Positions 11,468 through 23,174 of a stretch of DNA of 64,000 nt are shown in pieces. Each line of letters opens with the position of its first letter. Position 1 is the first letter of the stretch. The position numbers and the translations under genes are program-made. The notes under the pieces were generated by a model. That model was not told the DNA's origin, searched no databases, and worked only from the letters and a program-made list of their open reading frames with translations. Source of the stretch: Rachicladosporium sp. CCFEE 5018 (taxonomy: Eukaryota > Ascomycota > Dothideomycetes > Cladosporiales > Cladosporiaceae); NCBI GenBank assembly GCA_002077045.2, contig KZ111156.1, positions 245,444 through 309,443 on the forward strand. The letters run 5' to 3'.

Positions 11468-12459
11468 GCCCCGTCCCGCTCCTCGCTCTTCGTTCTCGCT
11501 CGCCGATCCCGCCATCGGGCACCTTGATCCTCAACCCCCTGCCACCCTCGAACCTCCCACTTGTGCTCCGGACCCACTCCTCTTCATTCTCGTCCCGTCC
11601 TAACCAATACCTGTGGCTTGGAAACCTCAACATCAATCGGCCGAGCTTTCCTTTCCAACCGGCGCCTTCCTCGCGGCCAGGCCGGAAGGGATTCTCAGCG
11701 AGTGAAGGGTCTTCGCTGTGTGTGTAGGTCGTGGAGGTCTGCAGGATGTAGGAGCGGATTGAGGTGCGGGCGAAGGAGAGGACTATCAAGATGAAATAGA
11801 GGCGGATGATCCAGAGGACGCCGATGACTGTTATGGAGGCCATGCTACCTGAGGCGAAGACCGCGCCGGTGAGAGTTCCGGGAGTCGTGGTCGGGACTGC
11901 GATGGCGTCTTGGCCGGGTAGCAGGCCTGGTGCAGGGGATGCGACGACGTCGACTTTTGTCGCATTCACCTCTGGGTCCGTGAAGCCGGCAGTCTGGTCT
12001 ATCGTTTCCGCTCCCAGCGCTTGCGCAGAGCCAGGCAGTACCTTGTCGTTCAGATGCTGTGCTAGCACAATGAACCACCCCACGCCAAAGAGCACCGTGT
12101 ACGCCAGATTCACCGCCGAGTCGATGACAAACAGCCACGCCAGGCCTAGTGTCTTGAGCGGTTGGTCCGTTGTCCGGAACGCGGAAGACAAGTAGACGAT
12201 GAGCGCGAGGGTGAGGAGGGAGTAGATGTACTGGCTCAATTGGAGGGGGTTTAGAGCGTAGCCAGTGAAGAGGGCGAGCATGCCGTAAAGGCCGGCGAGG
12301 CGGTTGAAGCATAGTGTGAGGAAGACGAGCTCGGCGGCGGATTTGAGGGAGATGAAGTGGAGGACGGACTGTACGTAGTCAGCACTGGGAATAGTTGCGC
12401 GCGAAGTGAGGGCATCTTACTTTTGGTTTGGGCAGGCGAAAGAGGTTAGGGAGCGCCAT
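11468..12459 (-). CDS. KEI1: Kei1 (copy Y), last ~21 codons missing in the gap
   Basis: Same gene as at 9896-10949, with the start ATG at 12459 and the intron at 12369-12420. The protein matches the other copies as far as it goes; the C-terminal residues fall in the N gap. The absence of a stop codon here reflects the contig edge and is not decay. Confidence 0.88.
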
Positions 12460-12811
12460 AATCGCGTGGACGTCGCGTGCGCGACCAGATTACTGGGACG
12501 CAGAGGTGTGTAGGGTGCAAGTATGCCGCTGGCGTGGAGTAGTGGGAGTGGTCGCGCAATAGCAAGGGAAGGTAGGTCAGCAAGAATGAACTCTTTGCGC
12601 CTGGCGGCTGACAGCGGATAGGGAAGAGCATTTGATCCGAGTCCAAGAATCGTCATTTCAAGAAGGTGCGGCACGTTCAGCGGGCCGTTGATGCCGAACT
12701 CTATTACCTACGCGAGGAGTGCCAAGCCATTGCAGTCCATCGACTTTGACTTCCAAGGGTAAGATATCAATGGTCGACAATCAGTCACTCGCAGACGAAT
12801 GATATCCAACC

Positions 12812-13838
12812 ATGTCGACCACGAACCCCAATGGCCTAATAACGCGCTTCAAATTCCAGTCCCTCCTCCGGCAGGACTCAGCTGGCCGGAGGATTATTCT
12901 AAAGGGCACAATCAGCGGCCAGCCTGCACTCCTCTTAGTCGAGCGTGCAGCCTTCGATATCGATCCAGCATACTTGAATTCGTTCCCTCGACTGGTTACG
13001 CACGTAAACAATCTCGGCGATAATGACATCTACCGCTGGTACATGGCCAACTCGCTCCCAGACGGCACTTTGGACCAACCAACGCCACCGGATCTGAAGT
13101 TGAATCTGATCTATCCGTGTACGGAGGCTCATGTGGCGAAGTATTCGTTCCAGCAGAGTAGAGTTGTTGTGGAGACGCCTGAGATCTATGCTAAGTTTGT
13201 AAGGCCATACATGCAGCGCTGCCGCGAGGAGGGGCGGTTGAACTGGGTCTTCAACATCATCGAAGGCCGAACGGAGCAGGAGAACGTTTTATTTCGGAGT
13301 AAGGAAGCTGATGTCAAGGACGACTTTCTGCTGTTGCCGGATCTGAATTGGGATCGGAAGACTATCGGGGGCTTGCATCTGTTGGCGCTGGTGGAGAGGA
13401 GGGATTTGTGGAGTGTTCGGGATTTGACGAGGGGTGATGTGGCGTGGTTGAGGCATTTGAGGGCTACGCTGGTGAAGACTGTGGAGGGGTTGTATGAGGG
13501 GGTTGAGGAGGATATGTTGAAGTTTTACGTGCATTGTAAGTTCTTCCGTCCTTGGGATGGGCGCTGCTCGCTACTTGCTAATGTTGTTTGCAGACCAGCC
13601 GACGTACTACCACTTCCACATTCACATTGTGCATGTTGACCTCGACCCGAGTGCAACGCAAGGTGTTGGTAAGGCTATCAGTCTGGACAACGTGATCAGT
13701 CAGCTAGACACCATGTCGGATGCTTTGACCGGCATGGCTGACGTGGACCTGATGTATACTCTCGGTGAAGCAAGCGAGCTCTGGACGAAGATTTTCTTGC
13801 CGCTCAAAGAAGGCAAGGTGCCTAAGATTACCGGCTGA
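12812..13838 (+). CDS. DCS1: Scavenger mRNA decapping enzyme DcpS (copy Y)
   Basis: Exons 12812-13535 and 13594-13838, with a 58-nt intron, give 322 aa. The HIT catalytic motif YYHFHIHIVHVD begins the second exon, and the upstream HIT-like region has RRDLWSVRDL and WLRHLRATL typical of DcpS. The enzyme hydrolyses m7GpppN cap fragments left by 3'-5' mRNA decay, releasing m7GMP. It is head-to-head with KEI1. The intron has a consensus gtaagt donor and a tgctaat-like branch site and is not a multiple of three, so splicing is obligatory. Its sequence is nearly unrelated to the intron in the copy at 27523. Confidence 0.92.
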
Positions 13839-13926
13839 GAGGCACCGATATCGAGCCTTGCTTTCATAAGGGCTGGGACCTCCTCTGTTGGCCGCCACCG
13901 TGTTTCTTCCGAATCACTGCCACTCC

Positions 13927-15297
13927 TCAATCAAACTCGGCGAAATCGTGCTCATCTGCGAACAGCCGAGCCCGCGACCTCGCCACACGATATCCCTTGG
14001 AGCGCATGTCTCCGACCAGCATTGCTGACAGAATCTCCGTGCGTCTCAAGGCGCGGAAACGCCGTAGTTGCCTGCGCTCTCTCAAAAGAGTCCTGGCAGG
14101 TCTGACCCGCGTAGCTGTTCCGGCGAGAATCAGGTTCACCTGGTAGCCGCGTCTTGCGGGAGCCTGCTCAATCGAATCCATGAGCTTCTCAAGCACCTCG
14201 TCCGCCTTGTCTAGCCAATTGTCCGGATCGTCTTTGGGGGTGTCTCGTATGCTGCTGAGAAACCACCGTACCAGTTGATCCCTACAATCATTCGGAAGAC
14301 GAAACAGAAAATTGCACATATCGTCAGCCTCTGCGAACCAGTGCGCAACGGGCTGGGTTTTCCAGGAGCTCTTCAGAGATTCTTCGGATATGTCGTCAGG
14401 TAGACGTGGATGCTCGTCTGGGTATTGGCGGGCAAGGATTGATTATACTTTGTGGCCGAAGAGAGTGACCAACTTCTTGTAGTATGCCGTGGGGAGCTGG
14501 TCCGAGTGGCCAGTGCCGTAGACATCCAATTTAAGCTTGTCGTAGACACTGGATCTCGTGGCAGCCAGGGCCTTGGCAGAAGCTTCCATGTTCTCAGCCG
14601 TGGTAATGCGCGCCCTTACGGCAAACTCCCGATCTCGCAGCCTTTTCTCGCGCAGCTCCAGCGCATTCGTCTTCTCATGTGCCTCGTGTACTCGCGCTAA
14701 TCTAGTGGCATCTGCCGCCTTGTACCTTTGCAGCTGTGATTCTAGCTTTGCAATTACCTCAGCTTGCTCCACCCCGACTTCTTTACGAACCTCCTCCGTG
14801 GACTTCGTAAGCTGCTCCGTCAGTTTGGCAAATGAGACCGCGAGCTGAGTATACGCTTCTGCGTGCTTAGCGTCCGACTTTGCAAGTTCCGCATTGCTCT
14901 CCAGCAGCTTTGCGACCGTTATGCTGAGTCTCGTTCTCTCCTCGGAAAGCTCTTGAAGTTTGTCGGCTTGGCTTTCAGTCTTGACAGGCACGCCCTCATC
15001 TTTGATGATCTTGGGTTCCGCATGTTTGGGCATGATTCTCTTTGGTGGCTTTGCCGGCTTGGTGTCGCAATAGGAGTCCGCATCTTCAACCTTGATCTTC
15101 TTCGGCGGACTTGGAGGCTCACTACCGCCAGCGGAACTTTCCTCAGCGCTTTCCGAGGTTCGCTCTGCCGACGAGTCGTGAGTTGCTTCAGTCGGCGCTG
15201 GTGATTCGGGCTCTTGACTTTCGTCGGACTTGCGTTTCTTTGCCATCGATGTGCGTTCGAGGTTTGGTGGAGTGCGCGGCTCCTCTGATTCCGCCAT
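13927..15297 (-). pseudogene. Coiled-coil nuclear-type protein with an internal stop codon (copy Y)
   Basis: The frame runs from the ATG at 15297 to the stop at 13927, exactly 457 codons and the same length as the intact copy at 28638-30008. Codon 285 is TAA (14443-14445), within the block after TLFGHKV. Downstream the same frame still encodes matching sequence (HPRLPDD, SSWKTQPVAHWF, FADEHDFAEFD). No frameshift is present, so this is a single nonsense change plus neighbouring substitutions. As written, only the first 284 aa would be made: an acidic, Ser/Pro-rich N-terminus with AKKRK and PPKKIK basic clusters, then a heptad-rich coil. The protein family is not recognised. Confidence 0.82.
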
Positions 15298-15568
15298 GGC
15301 CTCGGGCCTAACCTGCGCTAAGGCACCGATCGTGTAAGGCGATTAGTATGTATAGAGTGAGAGGATAGGATTAATGTGGTAGTGTAGGGAATAGGAAGGA
15401 TGACTAGCCCGCACGGGATAAGATGGTTCTGCGTAAACCGCATCACCTGCAGGCAAGAAGCTGAACTGAGGAAAGAAGTGATTCTCACGTGCCATTCGCA
15501 ACCTGTGCTCAGATTTCACGCACGTCGCGCTTGTCCATCACTCAGCTGAGCGACACTCACTAGCAGAC

Positions 15569-16704
15569 TCACAGCTTTGACTTCACTCCCACCACCTCAG
15601 CCACCAACTTCAACACCTCCATCGAGCACCCAAAGCTGGTCTGGTACCCGTACCCGCCATGCCCATAGTTATGCACCACGTCCAAGTCGCCAATCCTCTC
15701 CTTCTCAACTCGAATACCACCAGTCCGCATCGGGCGCAACCCAACGCCATGTCTCACGATGTCAAGTCCCTCGATCCCTTGCCCTGGCTTGACAAGTGCC
15801 GGACAAAGAGCCACAGCGCGCTTCATGATCCGGATCGCTAGATTCGGATCGACTTGGCTCTCCCAGTTACCAGCTTGTAGACAGCCTCCAAGTACTGTCC
15901 CGCCTCCAGCAGCACGATGCATGATGTAGCATGCCTCGTCTGAGCCGTCGTCGGTGCCGGAAGTGGAGCACATAATTCCGGGATCGTTGCGAACGACGAC
16001 GATCTGACCGCGGGCAGGGTAGAGGTTCTTGTCCTGAACACCGCCTAGACGGAGAGATGAGAGCCCAGTGCAGTTGATCACTAGCTTTGCTGGAGAGCCA
16101 GAATGGTGCAGAGAGGCAGCATCAGAAATGTGTGCAACATCACCACGGTACAGGGTCGCGCCGAGCTTGAGGCATTGAGATGCTAGCCAGGGGAGGTAGA
16201 GGGCAGTATTGATGCAGACGCTGGTGAATCCTGTGCCGCTGTCGATACCAGGCGGTAGCTCGGACTTGTCGAGGATCCGGAAGTTAGGAAGGACATCTTT
16301 GAACCAGGCATCTTCTCGGATAAGTTCTTTGAACCAGTCGCCTACTGCGCTGTCTGCGTCTTTGGCTCGGCGGTAAATGTGATTATTTTGGAAATGTACG
16401 CCAGCTTCAGGCAGATTGGTGGCAAGCTTCTCCAGCTCGTACCATGTATCTGTCTCGTACTGCTGCGCTTTAGAGCCGGGCTTAGCTACAGGCAGACTGT
16501 TGGCGCCTGCCCATGGGCTCGCGTATTCAATATCGTAGTCTCCGGGCATGTGTTTCGCGATGATCGTGACCTTGTGGCCTTTCCGTGCCAGCAGCAATGC
16601 GGTCGTGAGGCCGCTGACACCTGCACTACGACCACGAATTAGTTGCCTGTTGAAGACAAAAATTTGAAGAAGCTCACATACCCCAGGACCACAATGTTCG
16701 CCAT
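15569..16704 (-). CDS. DAO: Peroxisomal D-amino-acid oxidase (copy Y)
   Basis: Exons 16682-16704 and 15569-16625, with a 56-nt intron, give 359 aa. Splicing at the tag acceptor before TGCAGG creates the FAD signature VVLGAGVSGLT. Other DAAO features are SPWAGANSLP, YPARGQIVVVRN and the C-terminal YGHGGYGYQTSFG. The protein ends in -SKL, a peroxisomal targeting signal type 1. It should deaminate D-amino acids to keto acids, ammonia and hydrogen peroxide. Ten of 342 compared residues differ from the copy at 30280, and both keep the motifs. A strict D-aspartate oxidase specificity cannot be excluded. Confidence 0.93.
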
Positions 16705-17701
16705 CTCTAATTCTCGCTCTAAGTGCAACGAAACGGATTCTAGGTCAACTGCCGGCTCCTTGAGTGTGAGAGGTAGAGCAGAGAATTAAGAATACTTGAT
16801 CAACCACCTTATCTGTCGTCTTTGTCGCAGTCAGCCTGCTCTATCTCGGCCTAACGCGCCCTGCGTGTACAGGCATTGAATGCTGTATTGATGAGCTCTG
16901 CCACAGCTTGTCTTAGCAAATCTGAGTCATCAAGGCATGAGCTGTGGCGCTCAATGATGCATGTGCCCGGTGACCTCGGACACAATACAACGCATGCGAT
17001 GCACCGAACCTTTGCTGTCACGCTGTCGACGCAGCCGTGACCTGGAGGCAAAGGATAACAAGTCGAAGCCCGCAATACTTTCGTGCATCCTCCATCGTAC
17101 CTGCCGATCGTTCCTAGACGATCAACACATATTTCAGCAACACTACAAGCCACACCGATACTTCACCGAGCTCTCCTGCAGCCCGCAGCACCTCGAGGCG
17201 GCTCATGTGCAGCTCCAAGACACCTGCATTCACGTGCCTGTGTCAGCACACGATGCTCGTGAACATTCAAGCACTTCACGAATAACAAGCTCGCCAGTTG
17301 TCAGCATCATCGAACACCAACACACAGACTCCTCCGCTGCCGGTGCATCGGCACATCTCCGCCCAGCTGCAACGAAATTTTGATTAACAAGGACCCCCCG
17401 AATTACCCAAAACGGGCCAGGTAAGCTGCACAAAACTAGCTTTTCCGAGCTACTGCTTTTCCTTACATCATGCCCGCCTCCCCTGTCCCGAGCAGACACG
17501 AGATTCGAACAGCTCGCATTTTGCTGCCTTGTTTCCGCAATAAGGGGAGGATAATACAGCCTCTCCTTTCTTGACGTGTTGCTCTGCTGCATGATATATT
17601 CAATGCAAAAGTCACGCCAATGACTTCCGCTAATCGGTTGTTGTCCAGTGCTTCCGACTTCACCGCGTGGCACAGATTAGGTCGCGTGGTGTGGATTGGC
17701 C
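16705..17701. other. Intergenic region between DAAO and the OTU gene (copy Y)
   Basis: About 1 kb between divergent starts. The last ~320 bases (from about 17380) and the first ~170 match copy Z closely, while 16890-17370 is visibly more diverged with indels. Small open frames on both strands are not conserved between copies, which argues against a gene here. Confidence 0.55.
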
Positions 17702-19177
17702 ATGCCAGCAAACTCGTCGGCGGATGAGTTCCCTCTGCTACACGCTTTGGGGCTGTATGCCGCCGACATCAATGGAGATGGTGAGTTTTATGTTCCTGTC
17801 TTGTCGCTCTCAACACTCCGAAAGATGAAAGTCGTCAACACTCGCTGGCTGGTGATCATCACATGCTAAACAAGCCTCCTCATAGGAAATTGCCTGTTCA
17901 ATGCTCTGTCGGACCAAATTTATGGCAACCAAGCGTCACACGTCAACATACGAGCACATGTCATAGACTATATGCGAGAGCATGCTGCCTACTACAAACA
18001 GTTCATCGACGTTCAGCCGGGCGGTGGCACGAGACGAAACCCCAAACGAAAGAATGCTGGAGCTTACTCAACACCGACAAACTTCACGCCGCCCTCAGAT
18101 GCAGACGTTGACAGAGTGTTCGACAGGCATCTACAGGCCATGGCTAAGGGTGGAACGTACGGAGACAACATGGAGATCACGGCCTTCAGCAGTGCCCTGG
18201 GCTGGGACGTTAAGATTTACCAACGAGACTTTGCATACATGATATCTGGCTCTGGAGAGGCGGGAGGAGATGGCGCAAGGCCGGTGGCACACCTCGCGTA
18301 CCACATGTGGGAGCACTACTCGTCGATACGGAATGTACACGGACCACACTCTGGGCTGCCGGAGGTACGCCCAACGGTGCTCAGTCCAGAAGAGGAAGCA
18401 CTGCAACGAGAGAAGATGGCAGCTACGCCCTACGTGGCTCAGGCATGGGAGATTGACCGCGTTGCGTCGGTGCTGACGTTCCTCACCGATAAGCCGGCAA
18501 TACGACGTGCACTCGAAGCTTCGAGAGGTAACATCGACCGAGCGGCCAACATCTTGATGGAAGCTGAGGAAAACTTTTCTGCCTCGTCTGCACAGGAGAG
18601 CTCGAGCGTGGAGCGAGACCAAGAGAGCGAGGACGATGTACACGCCGGCCCGAATAAGAAGCAAGACCGTCGCATGAGCCGAGCAAGTCGAAAAGACAAG
18701 CCCAGATCACAGGAATCCAAGCACGCGTTCTCGAGACTACAAATCGTACATGACTCCCAAGAGTCAATATCAAGCAGCTGGGAGAGCGAAGCCTCGTCTC
18801 AACCTGAAGACGGCATCAACACCGACAATATGTCTTTTTCGACCACAGCGAGCCAGGAGCCCGATGCCGCCTCTGACCCACCTAGAAAGCCATCGATCAA
18901 GCTCAAGCTCCACGGCCCTAAGCCGCCTTCGTTTTCAGATCCTCATCACCACCCGCCTTCCGGCAAGACATCTTTGCTCCAGCCCGGGCCCAGACCTACG
19001 GCTAGGGACCGGAAAGACATCAAGAAACAAGCCCAGAAAGCTGCGAGGAAGGAACGACAACAAGTCGCTATGAGAGAGCAGAACGGAGTGTCTGCCATGG
19101 CCGCGGGCTTGGAGTTGAGGAAGACGGGTATGACCGAGACGCCACCGCTGGAGACATTGCGAACATTGTACATATGA
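17702..19177 (+). CDS. OTU-family deubiquitinase with UBA-like segment (copy Y)
   Basis: Exon 1, 17702-17780, encodes MPANSSADEFPLLHALGLY and ends in the catalytic loop. Exon 2, 17886-19177, completes it as DGNCLFNALSDQ, where the Cys is the nucleophile; the intron is 105 nt. The His partner lies in HMWEHYSSIR. The order and spacing fit OTUD3-like fungal OTU proteases. After the catalytic domain a helical stretch (AIRRALEASRGNIDRAANIL) resembles a UBA domain. The C-terminal half is Ser-rich and then basic (KDIKKQAQKAARKER). Total 456 aa. It should remove ubiquitin from proteins; the chain preference is unknown. Confidence 0.88.
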
Positions 19178-19712
19178 GCGCGAGCCATGACCTTCGTGGA
19201 ACAATCTCGGAACTGGCGTTTCAGGGCACTGGTGCACAGCATCCTACACAAGTATGAGCATAGCGATGGCGCTTCGAGGGACACAATCTGGATATTGATG
19301 GCGTTCGAGCGAATACGGAGGGGATGGGAACGACAGCTGGTGCTCTGAAGAGCTCAGGCACTGGTCTTGCGTAATGGATCTGGCGATTTTGTCGGCCAGA
19401 TGGACTGATGTGGCGTTCATTGAGATTGTGGTAGTGGAATCGAACTATACATATAGATACCGCAGTGGTATTACCACGTCGAATGACACCTCTATCCATC
19501 AGAGTGCAACAGCACTGCACGCCAGATCATTGTCTGCGCCACTGCCCGCCAGTAGTTCAGCTGTTCCTTGAGCTTCACCATGAGGTGAGTGCATGTCGTC
19601 TATGCCTCACAGAGTCTTTCGATAGCCTTAGTACTGCTATTGCGATTTTACCTCATCCTCCTCGACGCTGCCTTGCTCACGCATGTCTGAAGATTGTTGT
19701 ACGCGTTCCTAC
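19178..19712. other. Convergent spacer between the OTU gene and RKI1 (copy Y)
   Basis: A 535-bp spacer between two stop codons. The first ~300 bp match copy Z well, but from about 19490 to 19700 the two copies are strongly diverged. No gene was recognised. Confidence 0.5.
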
Positions 19713-20870
19713 TCATTCCTTGGTTCCCTCATCTCCGAGCACCTTCACACTCCCATCCTCCATCCCAAAGTACACAGCCACCGGCTTCTCTGCACCTGTC
19801 CTACCAGCTTTCTGCGTCTCATACCCATTCAAGCCATGAAACAGCCCCACCTCCAACACACCATTGATAGCTCTTATCCTCTGTGCCAGAGCATCAACAC
19901 TCCACGCCCCATTCTCACCCTCTCCATTGCCCTTCTCCCCACTCGCGACATCAGCAGATGTGAGGAGCGGATGCGGAAACGGCGCATCAATAATATAAAA
20001 ACTCTGATCCGTCTGTATCGGCCCCGTCTTCACAAGACTATGCTCCCTCAACTGCGGATCCCCCGACCCGAGCGCCTGTAACTCCCTAATCACACTCCCA
20101 TACGCAATAGGCGCCACCTCTATCGGGATACTCGGCCACTTGGTCAATAGCCTCGCCTGATTCTTGCGGTAATCAGCAATACACACGAACTTCTTACTCC
20201 GTAGCGCTACGAGTTTCTCCTGGAACAGACACGCGCCGCCGCCTTTGATGCAGTTTAAGTCTTCGTCGACTTCGTCCGCGCCGTCGAAGCAGACTTCGAG
20301 CACGGCGTCTAGGGGAAGAGAGTCGAAAGCTATGGGCGTTAAGCCCGCTGCTGTTATGGTTTTGCGGGAGGCCCAGCCAGTGGGTACGAACCAGTTTGTG
20401 TGGTGCTCTGGGGGCGGGTGGTTTTGGAGGTGATGCGAGATGGCTTCTACGCCGTAGACTATGGAGGAGCCGGAGCCTATGCCTATGAATTTGTATTCCG
20501 ATTTGAAGTGGGCGGCTACGGCGTTGAAGGCTGCTGTTCGCTTCGCCGTCTCGATCTTGTCCAATTGAGTCTTCGGGGGTGGTATGTCGATCTTTCCGGC
20601 TGTCGATGGCTTCTCTCCGTTCACCTCGACGGGGCGAGGTTCCGAGGACGACATGTGTGCCTTGCGAGTTGGTGACAGAATCCGGCGAGGAGTGGGAGGA
20701 TTGCTGTTCTCGAAATGCGGCGGGCGGAAACGTTGCGGTTGAAGGGGAGCGGGAGAGGACATGTAGTGGTGGGCAGCTCTACGTATGCTGAGCAGTTTGA
20801 GTGTGGGGCAATATGACCTGCGAATTATGCGATTGCTGAGCGAGCATGGGAAAGCAGTCTTGTTAAGCAT
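19713..20870 (-). CDS. RKI1: Ribose-5-phosphate isomerase A (copy Y)
   Basis: A single exon of up to 385 aa. RpiA motifs are present: GIGSGSSIVYGVEAI, CFDGADEVDEDLNCIKGGGACLFQEKL and KFVCIADYRKNQ. The enzyme interconverts ribose-5-P and ribulose-5-P in the non-oxidative pentose phosphate pathway. Three in-frame ATGs are possible, at 20870, 20762 and 20654. The catalytic domain needs only the last. The longest form has an Arg/Ser-rich, acid-free N-terminus resembling a mitochondrial presequence, kept in the other copy with a clean 3-nt indel, so I give the long form as the outer limit. Confidence 0.9.
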   Translation of the reverse strand: MLNKTAFPCSLSNRIIRRSYCPTLKLLSIRRAAHHYMSSPAPLQPQRFRPPHFENSNPPTPRRILSPTRKAHMSSSEPRPVEVNGEKPSTAGKIDIPPPKTQLDKIETAKRTAAFNAVAAHFKSEYKFIGIGSGSSIVYGVEAISHHLQNHPPPEHHTNWFVPTGWASRKTITAAGLTPIAFDSLPLDAVLEVCFDGADEVDEDLNCIKGGGACLFQEKLVALRSKKFVCIADYRKNQARLLTKWPSIPIEVAPIAYGSVIRELQALGSGDPQLREHSLVKTGPIQTDQSFYIIDAPFPHPLLTSADVASGEKGNGEGENGAWSVDALAQRIRAINGVLEVGLFHGLNGYETQKAGRTGAEKPVAVYFGMEDGSVKVLGDEGTKE

Positions 20871-21155
20871 GCAGACTCACACCACCCACGCCAATGGGCC
20901 GGGAGAAGTCGAAGCAGGTCTAGGCGCTTGACGGAGCACATCAGCCTGCTCACGAATCTCTCACAAATCACATGTCACCGCTCCCTTCCCAAGTGAACCC
21001 CGCCAAAACGTGGCGGTGGAGTTCAAGCCACATGGCGGGGCTACAATTGCTGCATTGGGACGGCCAGTGGCGTTGATGTCTGTCAGGTACCAAACGCCAA
21101 ACGCAAGGTTGACTTTCTGTGAACCAACCAAACACTCCCGGAGTGGTCAGCAACT

Positions 21156-22926
21156 ATGGCGACTGACCGCGTACCGACTCCACCGCCTTTGCACGACTTG
21201 CCCACGGCAAAGGAGAAGCGATATGATAGGCAATTGCGACTCTGGGGCGCCAGCGGGCAGGTAGCTCTCGAGGAGGCTCATATCCTTCTCGTCAACAATG
21301 GCTCTGGCGTCACTGGTATCGAGGCGCTGAAGAACCTAGTCTTGCCCGGAGTCGGAGAATTCTCAATTCTGGACTCTGCGATCGTGAGCGAAGAGGATCT
21401 TGGAGTGAACTTCTTTCTGGAGGATGAGAGTTTGGGGAAGTTTAGGGCGGAGGAGACGGCGAGGTTGTTGGGGGAGCTGAATCCGGACGTCAAAGGGCAT
21501 GCAATCACCGAGGTATGTGATTGGGGATCCTCCCATTTTGATTATGACGAGGACTAATGTCGGTTCACAGCCACTTGAGTCTTTCCTCCAGAAGGACGAG
21601 AATCTCAAACCCTTCTCATTGCTGCTCGTCGCTGCGCCAATAGATTACGCATCACTCCGAAAGATCCGCGATCTCGCCCTAGCATCACAGACGCCCCTGT
21701 TCTACACGCACTGCATCGGTTTCTTCTCGCATTTCTCGGTACAACTCCCGCCAGCGTTTCCAGTGGTCGACACACATCCGGATCCAACCGCCACGCAGGA
21801 CTTGCGGCTGCTCAAGCCGTGGCTAGAGCTGCAAGACTTCGCAAAGCGAATGACTGACGGCTTGGAGACCATGGCCCAACATGACCTCGGCCATGTCCCC
21901 TACGTTTGCCTGCTTCTCCACTACATCGACAAGTACCGCACCCAACATGGCAAGCTTCCCGAGTCTTACAAAGAGAAGACTGCCGTCCGTGATATGGTCC
22001 GCGCTGAAGGGAAGGACGAAGAGAACTTCGAAGAGGCCTACGCCGCAGTGCTGAAGTCACTCAACCCACCGACCATCCCCTCCGCCGTCCGAGACGTCCT
22101 CTCCGCCCCAGAAACCCACAACCTCAACTCCACCTCTTCCTCCTTCTGGCTCATAGCAAACGCAATCCAGCAATTCGCCATCAAACACAGCATCCTACCT
22201 CTCCCCGGTGCAGTGCCCGACATGAAAGCCCGCTCAAACGACTACATCACCCTACAACAGATCTACAAATCCAAAGCTCGCGCCGAATGTGCAGAGGTCA
22301 CGGCTTCCGTTCGCTCACTTGAGAAGTCCACCAATCGCTCCGCAAAGCTCGAGATCCCAGTGAACGAGATCGAGAACTTCTGTAAAAACGCTGCGCACAT
22401 CCACCTCGTGCGTGGTCGGCCGCTACAGCTCATTACGCCCGGCGAGAAGCCGTCGTTCGGCGACCGAGCGAAGGCGCTAAGATCTGAGCTCACAAATCCG
22501 GAGAGTCTAATTGGTTTGTACCTCGCATTCCTAGCCTTCGACGACTTCACAGCTACGCACATCCCTCCTGTTCCTGCGCACCCTTCTTCGCCTACCGGTG
22601 TGCTTGTCCCCGGCGCCTCAGACTCCGCCCTCGAAGCCGACGCCGCTAAGCTCACAGCTACTGCTCACACTTACCTTGACGCGCTGATCAATGAGTCTGG
22701 AAACCGGCTTGAGGACCCTGAGTACTCTGACCTGAGAGCCGAGATCGAGAAGTACTGCACTGAGATCGCTAGGGCCGGTGGCGCAGAGCTGCATAACATG
22801 GCTAGTCTGACTGGTGGGCTAGTGAGTCAGGAGATCATCAAGGTTGTCACTGGGCAGTATGTCGGCGTTGATAACGTGTGTTTGGTAGAGGGTGTGGTGA
22901 GTAGAATGGGAACGCTAAAGGTGTAA
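21156..22926 (+). CDS. ULA1: NEDD8-activating enzyme E1 regulatory subunit (copy Y)
   Basis: Exons 21156-21512 and 21571-22926, with a 58-nt intron, give 570 aa. The N-terminal half is a ThiF/E1-like Rossmann fold: RYDRQLRLWGASGQ and then VNNGSGVTGIEALKNLVLPG. The C-terminal part has the family block AELHNMASLTGGLVSQEIIKV. As expected for APP-BP1/Ula1, the adenylation and catalytic Cys functions belong to its partner Uba3. The heterodimer activates Rub1/NEDD8 for cullin modification. RKI1 is divergent upstream (285 bp). Confidence 0.93.
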
Positions 22927-23174
22927 GGCGGGTTTGGCGAACGATCTGCTGTGGTATTTGACGGCGTTGGGTGGGCACGGGACATGCATGGCATAGGCGT
23001 CTTGGCTGGCAAGGAGCATACCGGGCGGGAAGTCTACTGATGGCCGCAGACCCAGTGTGATACTCATATAGCATCGCTTGGAGACGGAACAAATTACACC
23101 GTACAAATACTGCATCATGCTATGTACACATCACATCGCCTGCGCATCTGCTCGATTCCTGGACGCACGATGCC

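Noticed and set aside
11325..12281. KEI1-like frames that extend through the N runs at 11368-11467 and 26080-26179
   Set aside because: The N placeholders are translated as X and the gap size is arbitrary, so the extra N- or C-terminal residues are not real.
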